Shown here in pieces: positions 1 to 7,626 of a DNA stretch of 64,000 nucleotides. Position numbers and translations under genes: made by a program. Source of the stretch: Maridesulfovibrio ferrireducens. GTDB taxonomy: Bacteria > Desulfobacterota > Desulfovibrionia > Desulfovibrionales > Desulfovibrionaceae. Under the pieces are notes generated by a model. The model ran no database searches. It was not told where the DNA came from and was given only the letters and a program-made list of their open reading frames with translations. The stretch's first letter is position 1. Each line of letters opens with the position of its first letter. Location of the stretch: contig NZ_FNGA01000004.1 of NCBI RefSeq assembly GCF_900101105.1, positions 1-64,000 of the forward strand, written 5' to 3'.

Positions 1-391
1 TCCGCATTGGCAAGCAGCATCTCTTTAGTGATGATGATATCGGTATCTTCATTTGTGGAGACAGCAACCGGAGCGCTGGTCGGCGCATCGTTAACTGCAT
101 CAACAGTAACAGTTCCTGTCACCTGTGTGATGTTATTCTCTGCCGCACCGTCATTGATCTCAAAGTTGAACTTTACTTCACCGTTAAAGTTTTCATTAGG
201 TGAGAAAGTCCATGTGCCGTCTGCGTTTTCGGTAATTGTTCCGTCCGCACCGACAGGAGCTAAATTCTGAACAGTGAGCAGGGCGTTATCAGTGTCGACA
301 TCGTCCGCATTGGCAAGCAGCATCTCTTTAGTGATGATGATATCGGTATCTTCATTTGTGGAGACAGCAACCGGATCGCTGGTCGGCGCAT
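1..391 (-). repeat. 303-bp tandem repeat within the adhesin gene
   Basis: Bases 1-88 and 304-391 carry the same sequence with only a few differences, giving a period of exactly 303 bp (101 codons). The repeat unit continues beyond the left edge, so the copy number is unknown. Confidence 0.85.
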
Positions 392-947
392 GGTTTACTG
401 CTCCGGCCTGACCCTCGTCAGTGCCGCCAGTGCCGACGCCTTCGCTTTCTTCTGCTTCTCTATTGGCATTAAAGGCTGCATCGGCTGTGTCGAAAGAGTC
501 TTCCGGTGTATCTCTTCTGGCGAAATCCATTTCGTCACGTGGGGTTTCTTCCTGTCCTTGGAGAGACTCTTGGCTGTCGAAGAGTTGTCCTTGCATATCA
601 GCATATTCACCAGCTCCACTTCCACTGGTTCCGGTATTGGCTGCAGTCTCTATTTCGTTAGAGTCTTGAGAAAAAGCGAAAAGATATACGTTGCCGGGTA
701 TTTCTTCTCCATCTTCGAGCACAAAAGCAGGCACCAGCTCTTCTTTAGCAAGCGGTAGGTATCCTTCAAGGATGATGACTCCATTATCTTCAGATGAGAT
801 AACGAGGTCGCCACCGTTCCCAGTAAATGTTGCGTCTGAATAATTGAATCCAAAATTGAAGGCAGTGGTTTCGTCAACTTTGTATATTACAGACTCGCCT
901 TTGCCAGGAAGATTTATTGTTTTATGGATAATATTTTCAGGATTCAT
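1..947 (-). CDS. Giant tandem-repeat adhesin, N-terminal part (cut by window edge)
   Basis: The frame is open from an ATG at 947 down to base 1, so only the first 315 or so residues are visible. Residues 1-90 form a non-repetitive N-terminal module, residues about 95-185 an acidic Ser/Gly/Glu-rich linker, and from about residue 186 tandem 101-residue repeats begin. The repeats carry the NEDTDI and ENADGTWTFSPNENFNG motifs typical of cadherin-like/VCBS repeats in type I secreted (LapA-like) adhesins. There is no Sec signal peptide, as expected for a type I substrate whose export signal is C-terminal. The repeat is 303 bp and the visible second copy is nearly identical in DNA, which points to recent homogenisation. 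The start has only a weak ribosome site (GAGA, 6-9 bases upstream). The secretion signal and any ligand domains lie outside the window. Confidence 0.8.
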   Translation of the reverse strand, partial: MNPENIIHKTINLPGKGESVIYKVDETTAFNFGFNYSDATFTGNGGDLVISSEDNGVIILEGYLPLAKEELVPAFVLEDGEEIPGNVYLFAFSQDSNEIETAANTGTSGSGAGEYADMQGQLFDSQESLQGQEETPRDEMDFARRDTPEDSFDTADAAFNANREAEESEGVGTGGTDEGQAGAVNHAPTSDPVAVSTNEDTDIIITKEMLLANADDVDTDNALLTVQNLAPVGADGTITENADGTWTFSPNENFNGEVKFNFEINDGAAENNITQVTGTVTVDAVNDAPTSAPVAVSTNEDTDIIITKEMLLANA

Positions 948-1406
948 ATTTTTCTCATTTTTTTGCTGATATTGTCCGAAGCTCTTGTGGTATTCTGTAA
1001 GGTAGCTGCGAACTAAAATTTTTATATTTCAATTACTATGTGTTCGTAATTATGTATAAAAAAAAGACAATGGGTGTTTTTTTCTATCCTTCACACAGCA
1101 TGTTTTGCGCGAGTGAAAGCGAAACACTTTTATTGTTGAATAGATTGCTCGCATGCACAGAAGCATCTCGGCAATTTTCTTTTCGGCTTTATTATGGATT
1201 TGAGCAGGATTATTGAGCACAGCATAATGCCAGAATTGCAGCGTAATTCATTCATAAAGACCCCTTTTTTAAATTCCCCTTACCCAAATAATTATAATGA
1301 TAGTAATGTTGAGTCAATATCAATTGTGTTATTTTTTTAAGGATTTAAAGAAGATTGTCTTTAAAATGTTGATAATATATTTTGAACTATTTTAAACTTA
1401 ATTATT
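948..1406. other. Intergenic region upstream of the adhesin gene
   Basis: This 459-bp AT-rich stretch lies between the adhesin start and the end of the 111-residue gene. It must contain the adhesin promoter. I saw no c-di-GMP riboswitch signature, no clear sigma-54 site and no convincing gene in it. Confidence 0.5.
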
Positions 1407-1742
1407 TTAGGCAGTTAACTTTTCCATGGCAGCCTTAATGATATGGTCGTGTGTAACAATCATACCCGGCTCATATTTATCCGTCAGCCCCCATATGTCA
1501 GGTTCGATTTCTTCAAGAACCCCGTAGCAACACAGATATTTATTAGCGTGATAAATTCTACATTCCAGTTTAGTTTGGTGCGTCCTGCCTGGATTATTCA
1601 AATATTTAGCCGCTTTTTCAGTAAGATAAAGGTGGTTAACGATATGTTCTGTTATTTCCAAAATGTTAGCTGAACCGCCAAGCGATTCAAGTACTCTCAA
1701 CACTGGAGTCATTAAGTCATAAAATTTGGGAGTATTTATCAT
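1407..1742 (-). CDS. Stand-alone Mrr N-terminal-like winged-helix protein
   Basis: This is a 111-residue protein with no signal peptide or membrane segment. Its pattern matches the Mrr_N winged-helix domain of type IV restriction enzymes: a helix starting around VLRVLESLGGSA, then ILEITEHIV, a basic-aromatic stretch ending LECRIYHANKYL, and a short C-terminal element WGLTD. In Mrr this domain recognises DNA and is followed by a PD-(D/E)XK nuclease. Here the protein ends after the wing, so it can bind DNA but should not cut it. It stands alone between two intergenic regions with no adjacent methylase or nuclease gene. It could be a transcription factor, a decayed restriction enzyme, or a specificity subunit acting in trans. 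The family call is from pattern only. Confidence 0.6.
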   Translation of the reverse strand: MINTPKFYDLMTPVLRVLESLGGSANILEITEHIVNHLYLTEKAAKYLNNPGRTHQTKLECRIYHANKYLCCYGVLEEIEPDIWGLTDKYEPGMIVTHDHIIKAAMEKLTA

Positions 1743-1888
1743 AAATCACCTGAGTTATTATTTGGATAAATACAAATACAGTATTTTAAAAATATTTCAA
1801 GCGTAAAATGAATTTTGTCCTAAAAATGTGATGACAGTCCAGAACTATAGGATTCGTGTCCATGAGGGGTATAAATGTAGGTTTTTTG

Positions 1889-1937
1889 AAAAAAAACGCC
1901 CCCCTTGCCGTAAAGCCAGGGGGGAGAAGGGGGGCGT
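1889..1937 (-). terminator. Terminator after the HesB-like selenoprotein gene
   Basis: An 11-bp GC-rich stem (bases 1896-1906 pairing with 1927-1937) is followed on the minus strand by eight T residues (1889-1896). It ends the operon that begins with the glycyl radical enzyme. Confidence 0.9.
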
Positions 1938-1962
1938 GGTGCTGCCGTAAATAGGGTATAAA

Positions 1963-2256
1963 TTACGCAGCCAGAGCTGTCAGTACAACTTCCTTTTTGT
2001 CACTGAATGTCAGTGAAAAATCTTTACCGTGTTTAGTCAGAAAGTCTTTTTCGGCAACAAACGGAACTTCATTTATTTCAATCTGTACGTCTTCATCTTC
2101 ATCAGCTTCATCAATGCCCAGACCGAGCACTATTTTAGCGTGTCAGCCTCCGCCTAGTTTGTATTCGCGCAGTCTCACACAGCTGTCGTCATCTTCATCT
2201 TCAAGCATGGCCTGAAGCTTTACTAGCATTTCGTCCGGTACGGTAACGGTAAACAT
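1963..2256 (-). CDS. HesB/IscA-like selenoprotein with in-frame UGA (Sec38)
   Basis: The gene reads through a TGA codon at 2143-2145 and encodes 97 residues in total. Residue 38 is selenocysteine in the motif KLGGGUHAK. This aligns with the first conserved Cys of A-type Fe-S carriers (usually a G-C-S/H context), and the C-terminal Cys-Gly-Cys of IscA is absent. HesB-like selenoproteins are a recognised family in deltaproteobacteria. A bacterial SECIS hairpin follows the TGA at the canonical distance. The start is the ATG at 2256, preceded by AGAGAGA. The gene lies 25 bp downstream of the glycyl radical activase and before a strong terminator, so it is very probably the last gene of that operon. 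A standard gene caller would truncate or miss it. The role is inferred as iron-sulfur or redox handling for the radical enzyme system. Confidence 0.88.
2112..2145 (-). promoter_or_regulatory. SECIS element (UGA plus downstream hairpin)
   Basis: On the minus strand the UGA (2145-2143) is followed by 10 nt, an 8-bp stem (2132-2125 with 2119-2112, including G-U pairs), and the apical loop GGUCU (2124-2120). The UGA-to-loop spacing is 18 nt, and both spacing and the GGUCU loop match the E. coli fdhF SECIS that SelB recognises. Confidence 0.88.
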
Positions 2257-2281
2257 ATTTATCTCTCTATTATGGTTATTG

Positions 2282-3175
2282 TTAGACCATGACGGGCTGC
2301 AGCCCGTGCTTGGCAAATCTTTCCAGAACTATGTCCAGTTCTTCCGGCGTGTATTGTGATACCTGCGGAAGAGGTTTGCTAAGTGCTACATATTTGCTTT
2401 GTCCAAAGGCATGACACGGCATAATTTCAATTTCGTTTCGGTCGAATTCCTTTAAAAAGTCTGCCATGGCAGCGATATTTTCATCCGAATCGTTCATATT
2501 CGGCATCAGTGGCATACGTAGATGTACTTCTTTGCCGGAACTCAGAGCTGCGTGAAGATTGCGCAGGATTAATACATTATCCTGCCCGGTTAATTTCCGG
2601 TGCTGTTCCGGGTCCATGTGTTTACAGTCAAACAAAAACAGATCTGCAAGTTCGATGGTTTTGTCGAAACGTTCTGCCGGGCAGAATCCGCAAGTATCCA
2701 CAGTTACATGGAAACCCTCGTCATGCACGGCTTGCACCATCTCCAGAAAGAATTCTCCACCGGAAGTAGGTTCGCCGCCGCCGAAAGTTACACCGCCGCC
2801 GGAGTTCTCATAGAACAGGGAATCCTTGCGTACGGTATTCATCACTTCGTCTACAGACATCATTTTGCCGGACATTTCGCGGGCCTTGCCGGAACATGAT
2901 TCGGTACATAGACCGCAGTGAGTACACTTTTCTATGTCGCGTCCGAATTTTCCGTCTAAAGGAATTACGGCTCCGTTGGGACAGACATCTGCACAGATGC
3001 CGCAGCCGGTACACTGTTTTTCAAAAAACATCATTTGCGGCGTTGTTTTTTGTGATTCCGGGTTACTGCACCACAGACAGGTCAGCGGGCAGCCTTTAAG
3101 AAAAATAGTGGTACGCAGTCCCGGTCCGTCATGAACGGACATGCGCTGTATGTTGTAAATCATTCCCTGATTCAT
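2282..3175 (-). CDS. Glycyl radical enzyme activating enzyme (radical SAM)
   Basis: This 297-residue protein installs the glycyl radical on its partner using S-adenosylmethionine. The radical SAM cluster motif is GCPLTCLWC (Cys29, Cys33, Cys36). A ferredoxin-like insert follows with two four-Cys clusters (Cys55/58/61/65 and Cys84/87/90/94), as in activases of dehydratase- or lyase-type glycyl radical enzymes and unlike the shorter PflA. GGGVTFGGGEPT and the C-terminal half complete the usual partial barrel. The gene lies directly downstream of the glycyl radical enzyme with a 94-bp gap holding a strong hairpin. The start has a good ribosome site (GGAGATACG before ATG). The partner assignment follows from adjacency and is secure. 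Confidence 0.92.
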   Translation of the reverse strand: MNQGMIYNIQRMSVHDGPGLRTTIFLKGCPLTCLWCSNPESQKTTPQMMFFEKQCTGCGICADVCPNGAVIPLDGKFGRDIEKCTHCGLCTESCSGKAREMSGKMMSVDEVMNTVRKDSLFYENSGGGVTFGGGEPTSGGEFFLEMVQAVHDEGFHVTVDTCGFCPAERFDKTIELADLFLFDCKHMDPEQHRKLTGQDNVLILRNLHAALSSGKEVHLRMPLMPNMNDSDENIAAMADFLKEFDRNEIEIMPCHAFGQSKYVALSKPLPQVSQYTPEELDIVLERFAKHGLQPVMV

Positions 3176-3203
3176 CGTATCTCCGCGGGTATTTTTGGGG
3201 GTG

Positions 3204-3242
3204 AAATCGCACAGAGATAAGGAGGGGGTCTCTGTGCGATTT
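3204..3242 (-). promoter_or_regulatory. Intercistronic hairpin between radical enzyme and activase genes
   Basis: A perfect 13-bp inverted repeat (3204-3216 with 3230-3242) lies in the 94-bp gap. On the minus strand it is not followed by a T-run, so it looks like an mRNA stability or processing hairpin, or a partial attenuator, that would set a higher level of enzyme than of activase. Confidence 0.6.
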
Positions 3243-3269
3243 CAAATGGTCGGTTTGATCTTTAAGTTT

Positions 3270-5723
3270 TTATGATGCGTATTCTGTACGTTTAATGATT
3301 TCGTTCTGTACGCCGCAATCCAGTCTGGTGAAGTAGGCACTGAAACCGGCAACACGTACAACCAGATCAGAGTAATCTGTTGGATCGACCTGTGCGGCTT
3401 TGAGGGTTTCGGAACTTACGCAGTTGAACTGGATGTGTGAGCCGCCGAAATCGCAATAGGTCTTGATCAGGGAAATCAAGGTGCGGGTTCCGTTGGGGCC
3501 GTCCAGTACTGCTGGGGAGAATTTCACGTTGAAGTGGTTTGCGCCGTAGCGGACTGTGTCGATGGCTTCTGCGCCGGACTTGATGAGGGAGGTAATTCCT
3601 TCATGGTCGGTGCCTGGCATTGCGGAAACACTACCGTCGGTCAGAGCGACTCCGGCTTTACGTCCGTTAGGCAGAGCACCCATGAGTGCGCCGAAGTAGT
3701 TGTGGTATGACAAGGAATATGCATCCAGCGGAGTCCTGTAGCCGAAGCAGTCGGGGCCCTGAGCGTGGTGTATTGAGTCTACATCTCTGTAGTACTGCTG
3801 AACAAATTCCTGTACTTCCAGAACGTCGTTGCCGTGTTTTGGAGCTTCGAAGCACATTTTACGGATATCTTCACAGCCTTCAAAGTTTGATTTGATAGCG
3901 TCAAGCAACTGCTGCATGGTCAGTTGTTTTGTTTCGAAGACCAGATATCTGATAGCGAGCAAGGAGTTCGCCGCATCAATACCTGCTGTCATAATGGGGT
4001 TGACCTGAGGGTAGCGGGTGCCGCCTGCTTCTTCGCAGATACCTTTTTCAATGCAACCGTCGTACATGGCGGAGCGGAAAACGCTTGGAACAACCTGAAC
4101 ACGTGCCATCTGGCTCAGGTCAGAATGTTTTCTGGACATGTTGAAGAGATGATCGAGCTGTATCTTGTATGCGTTGTACACGTCATCGAAGGTTTCGAAT
4201 TCAGCAGGATTTCCGCTTTCTACGCCGACTTTTTTCTTGGTGACGGGGCATTTTCCGTTGTTGAGCATCAGTTCGACAACTTTAGCTAGGCAAGGCTGAT
4301 CTTCCTGAGTGATAAAGCTGCCTTTGCCGCATACGCCTGTGGAAACACAACCGTAGTTACCGCAGTTTCTGGCGTCTTCCAGAGTGATGCCTTCATCATA
4401 CTGAGCGAAACGAGCCAGTGTGCGCTGAATAACTGCATTGTTGTTCAGAATCTGAGGCTGACCGGAACCGCCGCGGATACATTCTGATACTTTTTTGAGA
4501 TAAGAATCTTTCATTTTAGGATGATAGAGCAGGGTCAGCGTAGGCTGAATGTTCTTCATCTGAATCTGAGTTTCAAGGAGCAGTTCTTCCAACTCGGTGC
4601 TGGCATCGTTGCCGTCTTTGTCCACGCCGCCGATGGTGATGGACTGACCAGTGTGACCGGAAAGGGTCAGTGCGTATGAGTTACCCTGATATTCTGCCAG
4701 TTCAAGGTGTTTGATCCACTGGAATTTGAGGAGAGTCAGTACCTGTTCGCGGGTAAGGTTGCCTTCGTCGATATCTTTCTTGAAGAAAGGATACATGTAC
4801 TGACCATAGCGACCGGGGGAAGTTGCACAGGCCATCTGTTCGATTTCAATTGCAAGGTGGATGAACCAGAAAGACTGGATAGCTTCACGGAAGTTGCGTG
4901 CTGGGTGTTCAGGGACGCGGCGACAGATTTCAGCAATTTCCAGCAGTTCAGCTTTGGCTTTAGGATCGTTTTCTTCAACGGCGGTCTTTTCAGCCAGATC
5001 AGCATAACGGTGGGAGTGGGCAATGACTGCTTCAAAAGTGACGAGCATAGCACGGTACAGGTCATGCTTTTCTTTGTTCTGCAAGGTGGTAGGGCAGTTT
5101 TCAAAGCGGGATTTTACATCATTGATGAGCCAGCGCAGACCTTTGTTCAGCATCAGAGGGTAGTCGGCAATACCAGATCCACTGGCAACGCTGACGTTTT
5201 CATAATACATGCCGCACTTGGCAAAGTTTTTAGGATTGATGCCGTATTTATCTTTGAACATTTTGTTGTTCAGATCGATACAGGTGCGTCCTTTCCAACT
5301 TTTATATGTTTTTTCGAGTAGTTCTTTAGTTTCGCTGGGGATTTTCATCTCACCGAGAGAGGCCATTTTAGCCATCTGCATTTCTTCTTTGATCCATGCA
5401 ACATTCCATTCAGGGTATGCGTATACACCGGCACGAACACCGGTCAGTGTGCCGACAATGGGGTTGCCGTCGAGGAAGATATTTTTTTTGGTAAGAACAC
5501 GCTCAAAAAGTTTAGCGCGGATATAGAAAGTGGATTCACCACGGAATTCTTCATAAACTTCATTCAGAAATTGCAGACGTTCGGGGTCCATGACCTGAGG
5601 AGCGGACATCAAAAAATCTTTGAGTTCTTTAACTCGTGGTTCCGCTGTATTCCAGTCAATGCCGTAACCTTTAGGGGTAGCAGTCTGGTTTTCTGAGTTT
5701 GTTTTTGCAGAAAGTGTATTCAT
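3270..5723 (-). CDS. Glycyl radical enzyme, PFL/dehydratase superfamily, substrate unknown
   Basis: The protein is 817 residues, the usual size for this family. The N-terminal PFL-like domain is followed by the thiyl-radical loop GNYGCVST (Cys459) and the C-terminal glycyl radical motif RVAGFSAYF with Gly793. The residue two after the cysteine is Ser461. Diol dehydratase, choline lyase, isethionate lyase and arylacetate decarboxylases have a catalytic Glu there (GCVE). Pyruvate formate-lyase has CCVSP, so this protein resembles PFL at +2 but has Gly in place of the first PFL cysteine. It is therefore not a standard eliminase by motif, and I do not name a substrate. It has a good ribosome site (AGGAGATAGAA). 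It is the first gene of an operon with its activase and a HesB-like selenoprotein, behind a sigma-54-type promoter. Oxygen-sensitive cytosolic catabolism is expected. Confidence 0.9.
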   Translation of the reverse strand: MNTLSAKTNSENQTATPKGYGIDWNTAEPRVKELKDFLMSAPQVMDPERLQFLNEVYEEFRGESTFYIRAKLFERVLTKKNIFLDGNPIVGTLTGVRAGVYAYPEWNVAWIKEEMQMAKMASLGEMKIPSETKELLEKTYKSWKGRTCIDLNNKMFKDKYGINPKNFAKCGMYYENVSVASGSGIADYPLMLNKGLRWLINDVKSRFENCPTTLQNKEKHDLYRAMLVTFEAVIAHSHRYADLAEKTAVEENDPKAKAELLEIAEICRRVPEHPARNFREAIQSFWFIHLAIEIEQMACATSPGRYGQYMYPFFKKDIDEGNLTREQVLTLLKFQWIKHLELAEYQGNSYALTLSGHTGQSITIGGVDKDGNDASTELEELLLETQIQMKNIQPTLTLLYHPKMKDSYLKKVSECIRGGSGQPQILNNNAVIQRTLARFAQYDEGITLEDARNCGNYGCVSTGVCGKGSFITQEDQPCLAKVVELMLNNGKCPVTKKKVGVESGNPAEFETFDDVYNAYKIQLDHLFNMSRKHSDLSQMARVQVVPSVFRSAMYDGCIEKGICEEAGGTRYPQVNPIMTAGIDAANSLLAIRYLVFETKQLTMQQLLDAIKSNFEGCEDIRKMCFEAPKHGNDVLEVQEFVQQYYRDVDSIHHAQGPDCFGYRTPLDAYSLSYHNYFGALMGALPNGRKAGVALTDGSVSAMPGTDHEGITSLIKSGAEAIDTVRYGANHFNVKFSPAVLDGPNGTRTLISLIKTYCDFGGSHIQFNCVSSETLKAAQVDPTDYSDLVVRVAGFSAYFTRLDCGVQNEIIKRTEYAS

Positions 5724-6028
5724 TTCTATCTCCTATCCTTGTTGTAAATTTTTTTCTGAAGCAGGGTGAAAGATGGAATTCGTTCGTTTGTTACTTTTCT
5801 CACTAGCACGGGGTGTGCCAGATTTAGAGATATGCGGTATTTTTCAATTAAACCCCTGTAAATATTGATTTTCTAGTTTTTTAGTGAGTTTGCAAATAGT
5901 TTAAGGAAAGAACTTTTTCGATAAAAATTTTTCATTTGATAAAAATTTCTTTTCAGTCTAGATAGCGAAAGAACAGCTTAAGGCGTCGAAAGACCCCGCC
6001 AACACTCAAATAGTCGAGGTTGTGAAAT
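5724..6028. promoter_or_regulatory. Divergent control region between radical enzyme operon and its activator
   Basis: This 305-bp region contains the sigma-54 promoter at 5805-5820. An 11-bp direct repeat, GATAAAAATTT, occurs at 5920-5930 and 5938-5948 (18-bp period) roughly 100 bp upstream of that promoter, where an enhancer-binding protein would be expected to bind. The pairing with the activator is inferred. Confidence 0.45.
5805..5820 (-). promoter_or_regulatory. Sigma-54 (-24/-12) promoter of the glycyl radical operon
   Basis: On the minus strand the site reads TGGCACACCCCGTGCT, matching the consensus TGGCAC-N5-TTGCW with one mismatch and correct GG to GC spacing. It lies about 80-95 bp before the enzyme's start codon. 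The divergent neighbour encodes a sigma-54 activator, which supports the call. Confidence 0.8.
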
Positions 6029-7528
6029 TTGTATTTCAATAAAGAAAAATTTTTTGATATCAGCCGTAAAGACGTGTTGAATCCTTCCATGACCGCTATC
6101 TGGGATGACATGGGGATTGGTGTCGCAGTGGTGAATGGTGACGGTATTTGCGAATATATGAACCCTATTCAGCGCAAAGCTGACAGTTTCAGACTCATTG
6201 ATGTTGTAGGTGAACACATTACAAAGCTGTACGTGCCGTATGAGCTGGAGTGTATTCCTACCATTGAATGCTTGCGTAAGGCTGAGCCTGTTCTGAAGAA
6301 GTCTTATTTCTATAAAACCACGAATAATTTTCGCGCCAGCACTGTTTCGGATTTTTTTCCGCTGTTTGAACGCGGCAAAAAAGATGGAGTCATCGCTTTT
6401 ACCATCTGGACTGGTACATCTCCTTTGGTGGAGCATAAGCCCCGTCCCGCAAAATCAGCTGCGCCCATAAAAAAAACTTATGATTATTATACATTCGACA
6501 GCCTTGTGGGCGAAGACGAAGCTTTACTCGACGTTTTAGCTGAAGCTCGTGCTGCGGCTAAGTCCCCTTCACATGTGATGATCTGGGGAGAAAGCGGAAC
6601 CGGTAAGGAAGTTTTTGCTCAGGCCATTCATGCCGAGAGCGCGCGGCGTAACCAGCCACTTATTGCTGAAAATTGTGCCGCTATTCCTGAAAATCTGCTT
6701 GAAGCTATTTTATTCGGTACGGCTAAAGGTGCTTACACAGACGCTGGTGACAGGCCCGGTCTTTTTGAAGAGGCCGACGGCGGCACATTGCTTCTGGACG
6801 AACTTAATTCCATGCCGCTTGGGTTGCAGGCGAAGCTGTTGCGAGTGCTTCAGGAAAAGCGGGTGCGTCGTTTAGGTTCGCGTACTGAAATTCCTGTGGA
6901 CGTGCGGGTTATCAGTATTTTGAACGAATCTCCTCTCAATGCTGTGGGACAGGGAATTTTGCGTAGTGACCTATTTTATCGTCTTGCGGTTGTGGGTATT
7001 GCTGTGCCTCCGCTTCGTCATCGTAAAAAGGATATTCCGCTATTGATGCGTACTTTTATCGAGAGTTCTGACCAGAATCAGGGCGGCAGGCCGATAGGGG
7101 TAGACCCCGAAATTTTACAGATGTTTTTTGATTACGATTGGCCGGGAAATATCCGCGAATTATTGCATGTTATTGAGGGTAGTCTGGCTTTGCTCGGGGA
7201 CCGGTCTTCCATTGAACGGGGTTGTCTGCCGCTTCATTTTCGCGAAGCCTGTAAAAATGTAGATTCCGCACAGGGGCCGAAGCAGATGCAATCTTTGCAG
7301 AGGGTGGGAGAAACTTTTCTAACGGGGAAAGATTATTTTGATTACTCCGGGATTAAGAGAAACAGTGTGGTTCCGCTTAAAAATTGTATGCAGGAATATG
7401 AGGCACAATGCATCCGTAATGTGCTGGAGGTTACTGGAGGCAATGTGGCGAAAGCTGCCCGTATCCTGCAAATTACCGGAGCCGGTTTGCGTTATAAAAT
7501 AAAATTGCTTGATGTAGAAATAGATTAG
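6029..7528 (+). CDS. Sigma-54-dependent transcriptional activator, PAS-AAA+-Fis
   Basis: This 499-residue enhancer-binding protein has an N-terminal PAS-like sensor (about residues 15-130), an AAA+ domain with Walker A GESGTGKE (about 187-194) and Walker B GTLLLDELN (about 252-260), and a C-terminal Fis-type helix-turn-helix (GNVAKAARILQITGAGLRYKI). The sigma-54 contact loop reads GAYTDA where the consensus is GAFTGA. The start chosen is a TTG at 6029 with GAGG upstream; an internal ATG is possible. The gene diverges from the glycyl radical enzyme, whose promoter is sigma-54-type, so it is the probable activator. The PAS domain suggests it senses a small ligand, perhaps the substrate. It is not phosphorylated by a receiver domain, as none is present. 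Confidence 0.9.
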   Translation: MYFNKEKFFDISRKDVLNPSMTAIWDDMGIGVAVVNGDGICEYMNPIQRKADSFRLIDVVGEHITKLYVPYELECIPTIECLRKAEPVLKKSYFYKTTNNFRASTVSDFFPLFERGKKDGVIAFTIWTGTSPLVEHKPRPAKSAAPIKKTYDYYTFDSLVGEDEALLDVLAEARAAAKSPSHVMIWGESGTGKEVFAQAIHAESARRNQPLIAENCAAIPENLLEAILFGTAKGAYTDAGDRPGLFEEADGGTLLLDELNSMPLGLQAKLLRVLQEKRVRRLGSRTEIPVDVRVISILNESPLNAVGQGILRSDLFYRLAVVGIAVPPLRHRKKDIPLLMRTFIESSDQNQGGRPIGVDPEILQMFFDYDWPGNIRELLHVIEGSLALLGDRSSIERGCLPLHFREACKNVDSAQGPKQMQSLQRVGETFLTGKDYFDYSGIKRNSVVPLKNCMQEYEAQCIRNVLEVTGGNVAKAARILQITGAGLRYKIKLLDVEID

Positions 7529-7556
7529 TACTGTTGTAATCGGTAAATTTAAAAAA

Positions 7557-7602
7557 ATCAGGTCTGATGCGTATTTTATGCATATCAGACCTGGTTTTTT
7601 TT
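7557..7602. terminator. Bidirectional terminator
   Basis: The inverted repeat AGGTCTGAT / ATATCAGACCT is flanked by an A-run on the left and a T-run on the right. It serves the activator gene on the plus strand and the exporter gene converging on it. Confidence 0.8.
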
Positions 7603-7626
7603 GATATTTTCCCAAATGGAGGGAGA

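Noticed and set aside
4707-5321. 204-codon plus-strand frame opposite the glycyl radical enzyme
   Set aside because: It is antisense to a confident gene and has no domain.
3270-5723. Naming the radical enzyme as isethionate or choline lyase
   Set aside because: The +2 Glu after the active Cys expected in those enzymes is missing, and no fitting transporter or downstream enzymes are nearby.
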